Source of the DNA: Chryseobacterium sp. E1
Lineage (GTDB): Bacteria > Bacteroidota > Bacteroidia > Flavobacteriales > Weeksellaceae
Direction of reading: 5' to 3'
Length of the DNA stretch: 64,000 nucleotides
Assembly: GCA_019203745.1 (NCBI GenBank)
Contig: CP078104.1
Span: 4,154,001 to 4,218,000 of the forward strand
Shown here piece by piece: positions 40,302 through 50,800 of this stretch. The first letter of the stretch is position 1. Each line of letters begins with the position of its first letter. The position numbers were made by a program, and so were the translations under genes. The notes beneath the pieces are model-generated. The model ran no database searches. It was given only the letters and a program-made list of their open reading frames with translations, and was not told the DNA's origin.

Positions 40302-40592
40302 CTATTGCAACTACAGAACAGAGAGGCCGGAAAACTTGGATATGAAGTGGAAAAAAAGAATTTTGAGCCCTGTAATTCAATAAGTATCATTCCATTAAAA
40401 AAATAAAGTTTACTGCAGCTACAGAATGATGAGGCCAAAAACTTGGATATGAAATAGAAAAAAAGAATTTTGAGCCCTGTAATTACAAAAATATCATTCC
40501 GTTTCAGAAAAGTAAAGACTACTGCAACTACAGAATAGAGAGGCCGGAAAACTTTTATAAGAGCAAAAGAAAATGAAATTTGAACGCTGAAG
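40302..40592 (+). repeat. ~110-bp tandem repeat, three copies, before second fibre locus
   Basis: Copies start at 40302, 40411 and 40521 (period 109-110 bp). Each has TGCA(A/G)CTACAGAA, GAGGCC, AAAACTT, AAAGAATTTTGA or a variant, and TATCATTCC. The first two are ~90% alike. The same blocks in the same order and period precede the fibre genes at 11.0 and follow them at 13.4 kb. Confidence 0.75.
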
Positions 40593-40851
40593 AATGTGAG
40601 TCGTCATTGAGTTCAAAAATAGTATACGGAGCACACAGAAGCAGTATAAAAAATGTAGTGGTTGCTGGTCTCAAATAAAACGGCAACACATTGACAAGTA
40701 CGTGGTCTTTCTGATGAGAACCACAGTCGTTCATAAGGATGAGACCAAAAATCGCCCGGAAAATACAGAATTTCATTCAAGGCGGTTGCCTGTCATCATG
40801 CGGGTATTTCCCGAATCATCAATTTTTATCAAAACTAATTTCAATAATCAC

Positions 40852-41690
40852 ATGAGTACACCTTTAAATATAATTTTCAGCTGGTTTGAAAAAGGCGATA
40901 TTCCTACAGAACATCAGTTTAAGGAGACCTTTTCTTCATTCCGCCATTTAGACGAAAAGATCAAGATGGACGAGGTGGCGGGCTTGCAAGAAGCTTTCCA
41001 AAAACACTGTCTGTAAATCATCTCGAAGATGAAAATGCACATCATCTTTTCCTGGCAAAGCTCAATGCATCCAACCTCACCGCTGCCAATGTAGCTGAGT
41101 GGAAAGAAAAACTAAAAATCAAATTTGCTGCGACTGTAGATGGGGACGGAGAGACCGGAAATGTCTATACAAAAGAGCAGGTGAGTGAATTTGTGAATAT
41201 GCTTCAGGCAAAGGACAATGAAATGCTTGAACATATTACAAAAATCAACGCATTACTTGCTTCTGATGATGTAAATCTTGATGACATCCAGAAAATCGTA
41301 GACTACATCAAAGAAAACAGAACCCAGATAGAATGGCTTAAAGAAACTGTTATGAACGGCAGCTTTGATGATAAGATCAAACTGATAGGAAGCTATTCAA
41401 ACTGGGGTGCAGTAACGTATCAGAATCAGCTTAATGACTTGATATATGATAAAATTAAAAAAATAGAGGACGCAGCCGCTGCTGAAAAAATCAAACACGA
41501 AGAGAGAGTGAGGGGAGACTCCAGGATACAGCACAATCTGGACACATTCAGTTTTGTGATTGATGCCTATGACACTGTTACAATGTTTACAGTCCCCATT
41601 AAAGTAAGACGGATAGACCCCAATACCATTGAAGTGCTATTCGATTCATTACCCCCAAATATAATTCAGTTAACAATCAAAAAAATATAA
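40852..41690 (+). CDS. fibre-base protein with FEKGDIPTEHQF motif, frameshifted
   Basis: Start ATG 40852. The N-terminus SWFEKGDIPTEHQFKETFSS is the same motif as in the fibre genes at 11355 and 12426. A frame change near 41000 joins a helical middle with a conserved coiled stretch (MLQAKDNEMLEHITKINALL, DDIQKIVDYIKENRTQIEWL) and a short C-terminal beta domain ending in DPNTIEVLFDSLPPNIIQLT. About 279 residues. That final domain has a close copy at the end of the next protein (TDPNKIDIEFDSALPNPVSVTV). Likely a particle component connecting fibre to baseplate; role inferred. Confidence 0.65.
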
Positions 41691-41692
41691 TT

Positions 41693-43111
41693 ATGGACAT
41701 TAAATACGCTTATTATCGAAGCTCTGTTGGATACAAAATTGAAGGAAAAACAGACAATGATATTTTAACTGCCGGAGGCAGCACGAGACCAATCAGTTCT
41801 TTCTGGCATGACGGAAATTTGAATCCGTTGGATTATGTACCGAAAACACGAACCTTAACCATTAACGGGACTTCTTATGATTTGTCAGCCAACAGATCAT
41901 TTACAACACCGGACACCATTACCCGATTAAAAGGTGGCGCATCCGGTTCTTTGGTTGCCGGAGATGTTACCCTTGCGGCAGGTGCTAATATGGCAGTTAC
42001 TCAATCCGGAACTACCATCACATTAGCTTCTACGGATACAACTTATAGTGCAGGTAACGGTCTTACATTGGCAGGAACTACGTTTTCTTTACCGGTCACT
42101 ACTTCCGGTACAGGGAATGTGGTTACAGGAATTACCCAGACGGCCAACGGAATAACAGTGTCTCTGGGCTCTATGCCTACCTCAGCGGATCTGGCTAATT
42201 ATATCCCGTTATCACAAAAAGGTACAGCAAACGGGGTAGCTTCACTGGATGCATCAGGGCAGGTTCCGGCATCTCAGTTGCCATCTTATGTGGATGATGT
42301 TTTGGAAGGGTATTATAAAGTGGCTGACGGAAAGTTTTATAAAGAAGCGGCTTATACCAATCTGATCGCAGGAGAAACAGGTAAAATTTATGTATCTCTT
42401 GATAATAACAAGACTTACCGATGGACAGGAACTACATTCGTTTATATCACTTCCGGGGCTGTAGATTCTGTAAATGGATTAACAGGAGTTGTAGTCTTAA
42501 ACAAATCCCATGTCGGTTTAGGAAATGTTGATAATACGGCAGATGCTGCGAAAAGTGTTCTTTCCGCTACGAAATGGGCGACAGTGAGAACCATTACGCT
42601 TTCCGGGGTCACTGCAACGGCACAGAATATTGACGGTTCAGGAAACGTAACAGTACCCGTAACGGCTGTTCCTGCTACATTACTTACAGGAACTGCAGCA
42701 GTCAATACAACAGGGTCAGCTGCAAAACTGACCACACCGAGAACAATCTCTGCTACAGGTGATGCTGCATGGACAACAACCTTTGACGGTTCGGCAAACG
42801 TAACCGGGGCATTAACATTAGCTGCAACAGGAGTAGCTGCAGGTACTTACGGTCAGGTTACAGTGGATGCTAAAGGTAGAGTGATAGCAGGAAGTAATGT
42901 TTCAAGTTCATACACCACTTCTATTTCCGGAACTGCAGCAGTGACCCACAATTTAGGTTCAAGAAATGTAGATGTTATCATGTATGATACAGTAACATTT
43001 TATAAAATAGATGGCAGGATAAAACTAACCGATCCGAATAAAATAGATATTGAATTTGATTCTGCCCTGCCTAATCCTGTATCTGTAACAGTAACCCGTA
43101 AAGATATTTAA
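41693..43111 (+). CDS. phage-tail-fibre-like protein with Gly/Thr-rich repeats
   Basis: An intact 472-residue frame, 2 bp after the previous stop. N-terminus MDIKYAYYRSSVGYKIEGKT recurs in the next gene (MDVKYSYYNTSKGYRVTGGT). A region low in charge and rich in Thr, Gly and Ala follows, typical of trimeric fibre shafts: 'TISGTAAVTHN', SVNGLTGVVVLNKSHVGLGN, VDNTADAAKSVLSATKWATV, TLSGVTATAQNIDGSGNVT. The 'NVDNTSDAAKPVSTA'-like element is widespread in tail fibres. The end shares the beta domain of the preceding protein. No signal peptide. Likely shaft of a receptor-binding fibre. Confidence 0.75.
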   Translation: MDIKYAYYRSSVGYKIEGKTDNDILTAGGSTRPISSFWHDGNLNPLDYVPKTRTLTINGTSYDLSANRSFTTPDTITRLKGGASGSLVAGDVTLAAGANMAVTQSGTTITLASTDTTYSAGNGLTLAGTTFSLPVTTSGTGNVVTGITQTANGITVSLGSMPTSADLANYIPLSQKGTANGVASLDASGQVPASQLPSYVDDVLEGYYKVADGKFYKEAAYTNLIAGETGKIYVSLDNNKTYRWTGTTFVYITSGAVDSVNGLTGVVVLNKSHVGLGNVDNTADAAKSVLSATKWATVRTITLSGVTATAQNIDGSGNVTVPVTAVPATLLTGTAAVNTTGSAAKLTTPRTISATGDAAWTTTFDGSANVTGALTLAATGVAAGTYGQVTVDAKGRVIAGSNVSSSYTTSISGTAAVTHNLGSRNVDVIMYDTVTFYKIDGRIKLTDPNKIDIEFDSALPNPVSVTVTRKDI

Positions 43112-43112
43112 A

Positions 43113-45297
43113 ATGGATGTTAAATACTCATATTATAACACCTCTAAAGGCTATAGAGTAACGGGCGGTACAGCCGCCCAGTTTTTAAAGGCTGATGGTT
43201 CTTTAGATAATACTTCTTATGCTGCTCTTAATGGTGTTCAGACATTTACTAATGTCAATACTTTTCACAGAGTCCGGTTATACCTGCGGGTACATTAAAT
43301 GGTCATGCTGTAAATGTTGGTCAGTTAAATAATAATTTAAATAATTATTTTCCTAAAAAAATACTGTAGGAATAACTGTTAACTTAAATGATTTAACCTT
43401 AGAAGGGATTTATTACGGTTATCAGTGGGTAAATTCACCATTAGTATCACCTACCGGTATTGCAACGGTAACTGTAAAAAAATATTCCAATGACTGGATC
43501 AGGCAGGAATTTGATTTAATAGAAGGAGGTACAGGATTAACCTATGTAAGAGATCGCCATAATGGAACTACATGGGGTGATTGGAAGATTGTAGCAAACA
43601 GAGACTGGGTTACAAGTCAACTGACTGATAAAGTAAATAATGTGAACAGTGCTACTGGTGTAGGATTTAATTCCGGGAATGCAGATTCTCCTTTTATGCA
43701 GCATTCTGCATCAGGTGTGATTAATCTTGCTACACAAAACTGGGTGTCCAACAATTTTACAACACCTTCATTTTTAGCTCAGAATTATGCTTTAAGAGCA
43801 GGGTCTAACGCAACAGATACCTGGGTTAATACCTCTTATGGTCTTACTACAAATCCATACATTCCCGGTAAAACATTTAATGCTTCCGGTGCCTGTTATT
43901 TGCAGGAAGCTACTTATGGGAGTGCAATGGGGTTTTTGAACAGCCCGGGAACCGGTGCGGGAAACCCTACGGATGATTGGTGGTTCAGGCTTAAAATGCT
44001 TCACAGTAATGCCAATGGGTATTATGGTGAGATAGGGGTGAAAATGACGGGAGGCGGTAATTCTCTTCGGTATAAAAGATTCGAAAATGGAGTAGACAGT
44101 GGATGGATAGAAGTGTGGGACAAGCAAAATCTAGCCCAGGGAAGTATCAATAACTGGAATGCAGCCTACAACAATATTTTATCAGATATATTAAACTTTA
44201 ATAATAACCAGGGCGACTTCACAAGATACTATAAATTAGACGGTTCGTCTTTTGACAAACTGAGGATAGGAACAGGTATCGTAGATACAAGAGTGATGGG
44301 GAATGGACTTGGGTCAGACGGTTCAAGTACTTTCTTGCCTAATTCGGGAAATAAAGCTTTAAATCATAAATTATTACCCCTATTTCATGAAGTTTCAGGC
44401 AGAGGGTTTCAGTCTTCATTAATCCTTAAAGGGTGGACAGATGCATACAGAGCATGGAGAATAACAGGCCCGGCAGACGTAAGCAGCCAGGAAGGAGATT
44501 TCTTCTTAAGCCAGACAGTATCTGATACCGGAAAGTGGTTGAAAGAAAGGAAAATATGGACAGATAAACACTTTTCCGAGAGTAACATCAATAGCTGGAA
44601 CTATGCTGTTTCTAATGGTATTCAGCTCAACCTTGAGTTTACGACCAATACAGGCGAAGGCTTAGTAATTGCAGACAATCATACCGGTAATGGTGAATCA
44701 GGTATTATAGATGCTAATCTGAAAAAATTTGTAGCAACAAAAAGAAAAGAGTACTATTTTTATGGTTCTGATTTTGGAACAAATAATGATTTTGAAGGTT
44801 TGAACTACCATTGGAAATGGAAACGTTTCGGAATGGGAAGAAAGGCCAATGAGAATGATAAGCTAACCGTAGAAGGATCTGTAAAAGCAGGTGGAAACTT
44901 TAAATCAGATGATGAAAACCCTAATACGGTATTCATTCCTAATGGTAAAGTAGCCAATCTCACAGATGAAATCATTAATGACGAAGCGGATTATACCATT
45001 AGATTAGATCCGCATGAATATGAATTCGGTTCTTCCAGCTATCTTGATATTGGTGATAGAAACAGACTTATCCATGTTATAGGAAACTATGTTAAGATGA
45101 CTGTCAATTTCAAGGAAATTTTTCCAAAGCAACAGATCGTTATTTATAATTTTAGCGAGGACGGTAATCCGATGGCAATCCGATTATATGACCAAACCAT
45201 TTATAAAGTCAATTCAGGCTGCTTGCTTAGATTGTATGTAACAAGATCACTAAGAGTAATTGCAGAAAGAGAACAACCTATTGAGATGATCTGGTAA
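43113..45297 (+). CDS. tail-fibre tip protein with pyocin-knob-like domains, frameshifted
   Basis: Frame changes near 43275 and 43360 join ~728 residues. The N-terminus matches the previous gene (MDVKYSYYNTSKGYRVTGG). Two regions look like pyocin-knob domains: YYGYQWVNSPLVSPTGIATV to GTTWGDWKIVANRDWV (43405-43610), and ATYGSAMGFLNSPGTGAGNP to DSGWIEVWDKQNLAQ (43905-44145). The first is the clearer one. A long distal region follows, ending with a beta domain (LDPHEYEFGSSSYLDIGDRN) and EQPIEMIW. Knob domains on R-type pyocin fibres are thought to position the receptor-binding tip. This would be the receptor-binding end of the second fibre set. It closes at a strong terminator. Confidence 0.7.
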
Positions 45298-45361
45298 AAA
45301 GTTTTATAAATATTCCGGGGAAGAATGAAATCAATAAACTTTCCCAATAGTTTAATAGGAT

Positions 45362-45407
45362 AAAAACCCGCAATCACAGGATGAAAATCTTCTGATTGTG
45401 GGTTTTT
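45362..45407 (+). terminator. intrinsic terminator after fibre operon
   Basis: AAAAACCCGCAATCA pairs with TGATTGTGGGTTTTT (one G-T pair). The right arm ends in a T-run on the plus strand. Confidence 0.8.
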
Positions 45408-45430
45408 ATGATGTTGTAACCGTGATGAAA

Positions 45431-45878
45431 CTATCGGACAAGGAACCAGATTAAAGCACCGATTCCGGCATAAGCAGTAACGGTAATAATATCAGCTATG
45501 GGTTGTGAAAAACGTTTTTCTGCAATTTTCTCACTGTTGATCTGATTCTTGTGAAATTTCAAAACCTTTTAGGACTGCGAACCGGGTGGGCAACCAGGCT
45601 GTCGCTTTCCCATCGGTCAACGATTATTTTATAGGATTTGCCATCAACGTCAATTTTAACATTTTTATTGGGGCCAGTTTCTCCTGGATATTAATCGGGG
45701 CAGGGGATTGGGCAGCAGGTATGTTTTTCGCCTGCATAGAATTATTATCGGCCAATACAGCAGCTTTTGTTGGCTCCTGTTTATTATCAGTAGCTGTAGC
45801 GGTCTGTTTTTTTACCTGGTAAGTATAACAACCGGTAAAAGAAAATGATATGATGATGAGGTAAAGATACTTTTGCAT
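45431..45878 (-). CDS. lipoprotein, frameshifted
   Basis: Start MQKYLYLIIISFSFTGC (45878), lipobox SFTGC. Frame changes near 45655 and 45560 continue NVKIDVDGKSYKIIVDRWES, SDSLVAHPVRSPKK, INSEKIAEKRFSQPIAD and the C-terminal hydrophobic stretch AYAGIGALIWFLVR before TAG 45431-45433. About 149 residues. Outer-membrane-anchored N-terminus; the hydrophobic C-terminus could touch a second membrane. Beta domain in the middle. No family recognised; several genera carry similar small lipoproteins as far as I can recall. Confidence 0.55.
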
Positions 45879-46253
45879 TAGCCAAATTTAAGAATTAAAC
45901 GGAAAAATCCGAATTTTCTTTTAAAAGATCCTGTTTTTGTAAAAAAATACAGCACCAGATGAAAAAGCCGGAGGGTAAAATAAAACATATGTGTGCCCGG
46001 CTGTTTGTGAACCTTCTGATTGGCACATTCAACCATTTTTTCAGATCCTTAAAGTATAAATTATTGAAAATCAACATCTGTTATTTGTAAAATATGAGAA
46101 AAGGAGCAGAAGGTTGACGGTAATAATTCGGAAATTATCATATACAATGTTTGCCGGGATGGTATGCTCCTGTTAATATTGTCATGATATCATGTATTGA
46201 CCAGTATTCAATACGGGTTTTCCTAAAGATCAGTGATTAGTAAAATACACAAC

Positions 46254-46622
46254 ATGAGCGAAAGAAAAAGAACAACAGAAGTAAAGAAATTTCAGAGCAG
46301 TATCTTGAATTTTTAGATCGGCATATAGAAGATGTTCTTTCTGCGAGAACGGCAGATTTTATGAGCCTGAAGCAGATTGCTTCAGAATTGGCTATTTCCC
46401 ATAAGCATCTTATAGATGTTATCCAGCATGAATTTGGCCGTCATCCCAGCTATTTCTACGATTTTAGAATCATCAGAGTAATAAAGGAAATATTATTAAA
46501 AGAAGAGGTATCCATTGCTGAAGTTGCGAGAAAATTCTCCTATGACCCTTCTAACTTTTCAAAGTTTTTCAAAAGGCAGACAGGTGACCCCGGGAAGCTT
46601 CCGCAGGCAAAATAAAGATTAA
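46254..46622 (+). CDS. small AraC-family HTH regulator, frameshifted
   Basis: Frame changes near 46290 and 46590 give ~122 residues: MSERKRTTEVKEISEQYLEFLDR, then the two AraC HTH units: LKQIASELAISHKHLIDVIQHEFGRHPSYFY and VSIAEVARKFSYDPSNFSKFFKRQTGDTPGSFRRQ. The canonical 'F.r.tG.tPg.fR' end appears only in the corrected frame, which supports the second change. There is no sensing domain; such short AraC proteins act as stand-alone activators. Target unknown. A hairpin follows at 46644-46683. Confidence 0.8.
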
Positions 46623-46643
46623 ATTTCTAAAGAATATCATATC

Positions 46644-46683
46644 AATCAGTAAAGGAGCTCTGAAAAGAACTCCCTTATTGATT
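46644..46683. terminator. bidirectional terminator between AraC and HTH genes
   Basis: AATCAGTAAAGGAG pairs with CTCCCTTATTGATT with two mismatches and is followed by TTTC; it sits between convergent genes. Confidence 0.6.
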
Positions 46684-46715
46684 TTCACTTTTGTGAACCG
46701 GTTGATGCTTGTGTA

Positions 46716-47041
46716 CTATTGAAACATCCTCCGCCATTTGGTCATGGTATTTCTGCTTAGTCCAAAGTGTTCAGCGATCTCAAGGTTATTCATTTTGTGA
46801 TTTTTTTGATACGTAAGGATGCGCTGAATATCCGCTTCGTTATAGGATCGAAGTTTTTGATTCATCTTTCTGATGTCTTTATCTCTGGTGCCAAAGATCC
46901 TGTTGTTCAGTTCCAGAATATCCATGGCAGAAAGCATTTTCTTTCCCAATAATTTTTCGCATTCCGCCTTCTTATGGGGAATTTCAGGTCGATGATGTCT
47001 GAATAGATCCGTTTATAGTTAGGTTGGTTCTTTTTTTTCAT
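46716..47041 (-). CDS. orphan transposase-like HTH protein A, frameshifted
   Basis: Start 47041 (MKKKNQPNYKRIYSDIIDLKFP); a frame change near 46965 joins KKMLSAMDILELNNRIFGT and ends with a helix-turn-helix: 'ILTYQKNHKMNNLEIAEHFGLSRNTMTKWRRMF'. About 108 residues. The C-terminal HTH resembles those of transposase DNA-binding subunits, but there is no DDE catalytic domain and no terminal inverted repeat is seen. Proteins of this kind occur as orphans in Chryseobacterium genomes as I recall. Forms a pair with the next gene upstream (47110-47532). Confidence 0.6.
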
Positions 47042-47109
47042 TTTTATTATAAATTCTGGATGAAGTAATCCGGTAGATTATTTTTTTTTTTATTTCTGAT
47101 TTGATCCTG

Positions 47110-47532
47110 TCATTTATTATTTTTTGCTATCCACTTGCATAATGTAGTATAAGGAATTCCGTAATCATCTGTGATCTGACGTCTGGTCTTTTCTTGTTTT
47201 TCTATCAGTTCCAGAATAAAATCTATCATCTCCTGAGTATAAATATTCTTCCTGAAACGGGGAAGCTTTGATCCGTTGGATTCCCGGATTGATGCGGAAG
47301 GTGGAGCATATAAGATCAGATGTTGGGAATATATTCTGAAGAAATCATATTCAAGCAGCTTGCTCCATCTCAGTAGAATATCAGTTGGCAGGCTTTCCTG
47401 CAGGTACATTTCGTTAATTTCAATTTCTGTACATTTCATAAAATTACAGATACGGGGTGAGTCAATGTTGTTTTCTTTGACCCGTAGCTGTATGAGTTGC
47501 CCAATATGAATATTTCTAAAATTTGACTCCAT
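47110..47532 (-). CDS. orphan transposase-like HTH protein B
   Basis: An intact 140-residue frame. N-terminal helical domain (MESNFRNIHIGQLIQLRVKE, EILLRW-type helix TDILLRWSKLLEYDFFRIYS) with a XRE/Cro-like first half, then linker and a C-terminal HTH (RRQITDDYGIPYTTLCKWIAKNN) like the transposase type. No catalytic domain. Lies 68 bp upstream of HTH protein A on the same strand. A regulatory role is more likely than transposition. Confidence 0.65.
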   Translation of the reverse strand: MESNFRNIHIGQLIQLRVKENNIDSPRICNFMKCTEIEINEMYLQESLPTDILLRWSKLLEYDFFRIYSQHLILYAPPSASIRESNGSKLPRFRKNIYTQEMIDFILELIEKQEKTRRQITDDYGIPYTTLCKWIAKNNK

Positions 47533-47856
47533 AAACAGTGCTTCTTTAAAAGGGGAGAAGGATTATCTGTGCTATCAATCAATAGTCAGATGATATTGAT
47601 TTTACAAATACCTTCAGTTAAAATAGTATTGATTCGGTATTCATTACCTTTTTTCAGATCTCATTTTAAATACCTGAGTCTTAAGTATATGCAATGCTGT
47701 ATTATTCATTATATACATTGAATCATAGTATTGATTAACGTTTTTTTATTCAATTCATCATTGGATCTACATTTAAAATTCATTTAAAATTGATAGCCTT
47801 AGCTCCATACACCACTTCCCGGAGCTAAGGAACTATCAATTATTCAGCTTGCCTTA
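47533..47856 (-). other. intergenic region with terminator of the large surface-protein gene
   Basis: The stem TTGATAG-CCTTAGCTCC (47790-47806) pairs with GGAGCTAAGG-aa-CTATCAA (47821-47839), 17 pairs with one bulge, 17 bp after the stop of the minus-strand gene ending at 47857. The remaining ~250 bp are AT-rich with no frame. Confidence 0.65.
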
Positions 47857-50800
47857 TTAATCAGGGCAAGTCTGTGTAGAGATACAGTGCCAGTTCATGG
47901 ATGCATCACCTTCTTTAAGAGTATAAATCTTCATACACTTATTGGTGGTATCATACACCATCATACCCTCTACAGGAGCTGTAATGACAGGAGTCACTCC
48001 ATCAGCTGCAACCGGTTGATTGGATGCATTGAATTTCACCCTGTTCGGCACAAAACCTTTGGTTTTGGCCTCCAGGGCAAGCCAGCCACCTTTTCTTACC
48101 ATTGGCCAGTTATCAGTACCGGCTCCGGCTCTGCCCAGTGCTGTAATACCTGCTTTGGTAGATAATGCGGGAGAACCGGTGGTAGCCATAGCTCCAGGCT
48201 TATAGCAATAGGTGCTTCCTACAGCAAATGTGATGTACCTTAAAGCATTATCTGCATTGAAGTCATTCATAAATACCCATCTTCCACCTGTGAATATCCC
48301 CGGAATTGTTTTTATGTTTGTAGTAAAAGAGGCATCATCTGCTACGACCATCTGGATGCTGTTTCCTGCTGAGAAAGCAGCTCCATAAGCTGAGAGATCT
48401 GCCTCGAAGTATAAACCTCCCGGAATATTTGAACGTTGGGAAAGCCATGCTCTCTGGATTCTCTGCAACGTATTCCCGGCAAGCGTAATATTGACAAGCG
48501 GTGTTGCTGTAACATTGTTGTCTCCCATTAAGAAATAGGTTTTGTCATTCACAAATCCGGTTCTTGATGAATTTTGGTTCGGATTAACAAAATCATTGAT
48601 GGTTGCGACTGTAAGGATTGTTCCGCTGTTCACACTTTTTGATACCTTCTGTTCAAACGCTTCTATATCATCACGGGATACCCCGAAGATATTATTGTTG
48701 AATGTGGTATTGGCAGCTCCGTTCCAGACAATTGATCCATCCGTAGCAAGATAATGGTCCGTATTGACCTGTCCCAGTGTAATACCATACTTGATGGCCA
48801 GATAAGAATCTACTTTTCTTCTTTCTGTAACACTAAGATTTCCGTCTCCATAAACAATGGTTTCACCCAGATTTCCTACAAAACCTCCGTTATCACTATT
48901 ATTAGTTCCAATTTGTGTAGAACCGAAAGCATGCCCTCCGTTCAACAAACCGATGGCCGGATGGGCTGCGCTCATAGAGACCGTATTACCATTAATAGCT
49001 TTACCAGTTGTTGTATTGAAAAGATTATGGTATAGGATGCTCGGTATTAAAGTTGATCTTGTTACACCTGGATTAGCGAGGTATCTATAGGTTTGGGTAG
49101 CATTAACCCTTTCTGTACGGTTATCATACATGTCTCCGAAACCATCCCAGTAATCAATATTCCCGGTTAATTTTGAATTATCAAGCAACGAGCTAAAAAT
49201 TCTGGCATTATTACCTGGAGTTGAAAGGCCCTCTTTGGTCAGGACAAAGACATCATACATAGTATTGGTAAAGGTTCTTACCGATGTATTACCAAGTGTC
49301 TGGCTGTTTGCTGTAAAATTAATTCCAGGATTAAAGTTGAAATAACTGGCACCACCCAACTTGAATTTTGGCAGCGCATTGGTTCCTAATTGTGCAGAAG
49401 TGGTTCCTGAGAACTGGTCTGTCCATGCGGTAACATCCGTTCCGTCTCCTGTGTTGCTTGCATCTTTATCAGCTCTGTACCAATAGGAAAGATTATTCAC
49501 AACTCCACCTGGGGCCAATCCAAATCCTGCAAAAGTAAAGAACTGTCCGTTGGCTAATGTTACATTGGCCGTCTGGTAAGTCACCCCACTTATAGTAACT
49601 TCCGTAGTCATTGGCGTGAAATTATCCGCTGCATCAAACGTTTCGTCCGAAGACTGTACCAGATACAGGTTTTTAATTCCTTTTGGCCATGCAACAGTTA
49701 CCTGTCCCACATTTCCTGTGTTCTGTGTTTTCCAGATCGCTTCGAAACGGAAATTCGTTTCCCCATTGCTACCGCCGGTATAAGCCATTGGAGTTTTCAG
49801 TCCTTGCTTCAGATTGTTGTCCCCAATCATTAGGTATTGCTGGTTGGCAGCAAGCCCTGTGGTATTGGCAACATTGTTACCGGCCAATCCTGTTGTGGAA
49901 ACGATGAGCTTTTGACCACTGTTGATACTTCCTGATTGTTTCTGGTTCAATACGGTGACTTCATCCCTTGCAATACCGAAAATATTGTTGTTGTATCCTG
50001 TATTGCTGGTTCTATCCCAAACCACATTGCTGTTGGTAGAAAGATAATTTTCATTCAGGGTAACCCCGTTCTTTACGGCAAGGTAAGAGTTGATTCTTGA
50101 TTGTTCATTGGCTGTTAATGTACGTTTGTACCAGATAACTTCCATGATGTCTCCCGGGAAAGGTCCGGAAGCGTCCCATCCGGCATGACCTCTTAGATTA
50201 CGGCCATAAAGCTGGAATTTATTACTATTATTAAAGGTCGTTGTTTCATAAGAACCATTCAGTCCTAACCTTTTTTTCTCCTCCTGAAAAAGTGGATGTA
50301 CCTCCATTTGCAACGGAATTATCCGCTATTGTTGAGAATACATTGGATTCACCGATATTGAAGTTTGAAGAAAAATCAGTGGAGGTTATGGTATTATAAT
50401 ATTCATAATGTCTTGGTTTGCCATTCGCAATCGATGCAGCCGGTTCAGCAGCATAGGTTGCATCATCATCAATTCCTGTAATACGTCCGGTTCCCAAAGT
50501 GATAGGACGCACCGCAGAGAAGATGGAGTGAGATACATTAGGCAGTTCTCCATTTGTTGGATTCAACATGGATGCATTATTATAGAATAATTTTGAAGCA
50601 CTGTATCCTGTAGTATAAGGATGGAAGTTATGATCTTTGTCCGCTGAAGAAAGAGTCCATGTCCCTACTGCAGGAATGTCATTAGCATTGATGGAATTAT
50701 CTTTCCATGCGGTTGCAATATCTCCGGCGTCATCAGACCTGATCCAGAAATCCGATCCGGCAACTCCTCCGGGAGCATATAGATATCCTGCAAAGGTAAA

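Noticed and set aside
46716..47532. Insertion sequence
   Set aside because: No DDE or HUH catalytic domain, no terminal inverted repeats or target duplications seen around the two HTH proteins.
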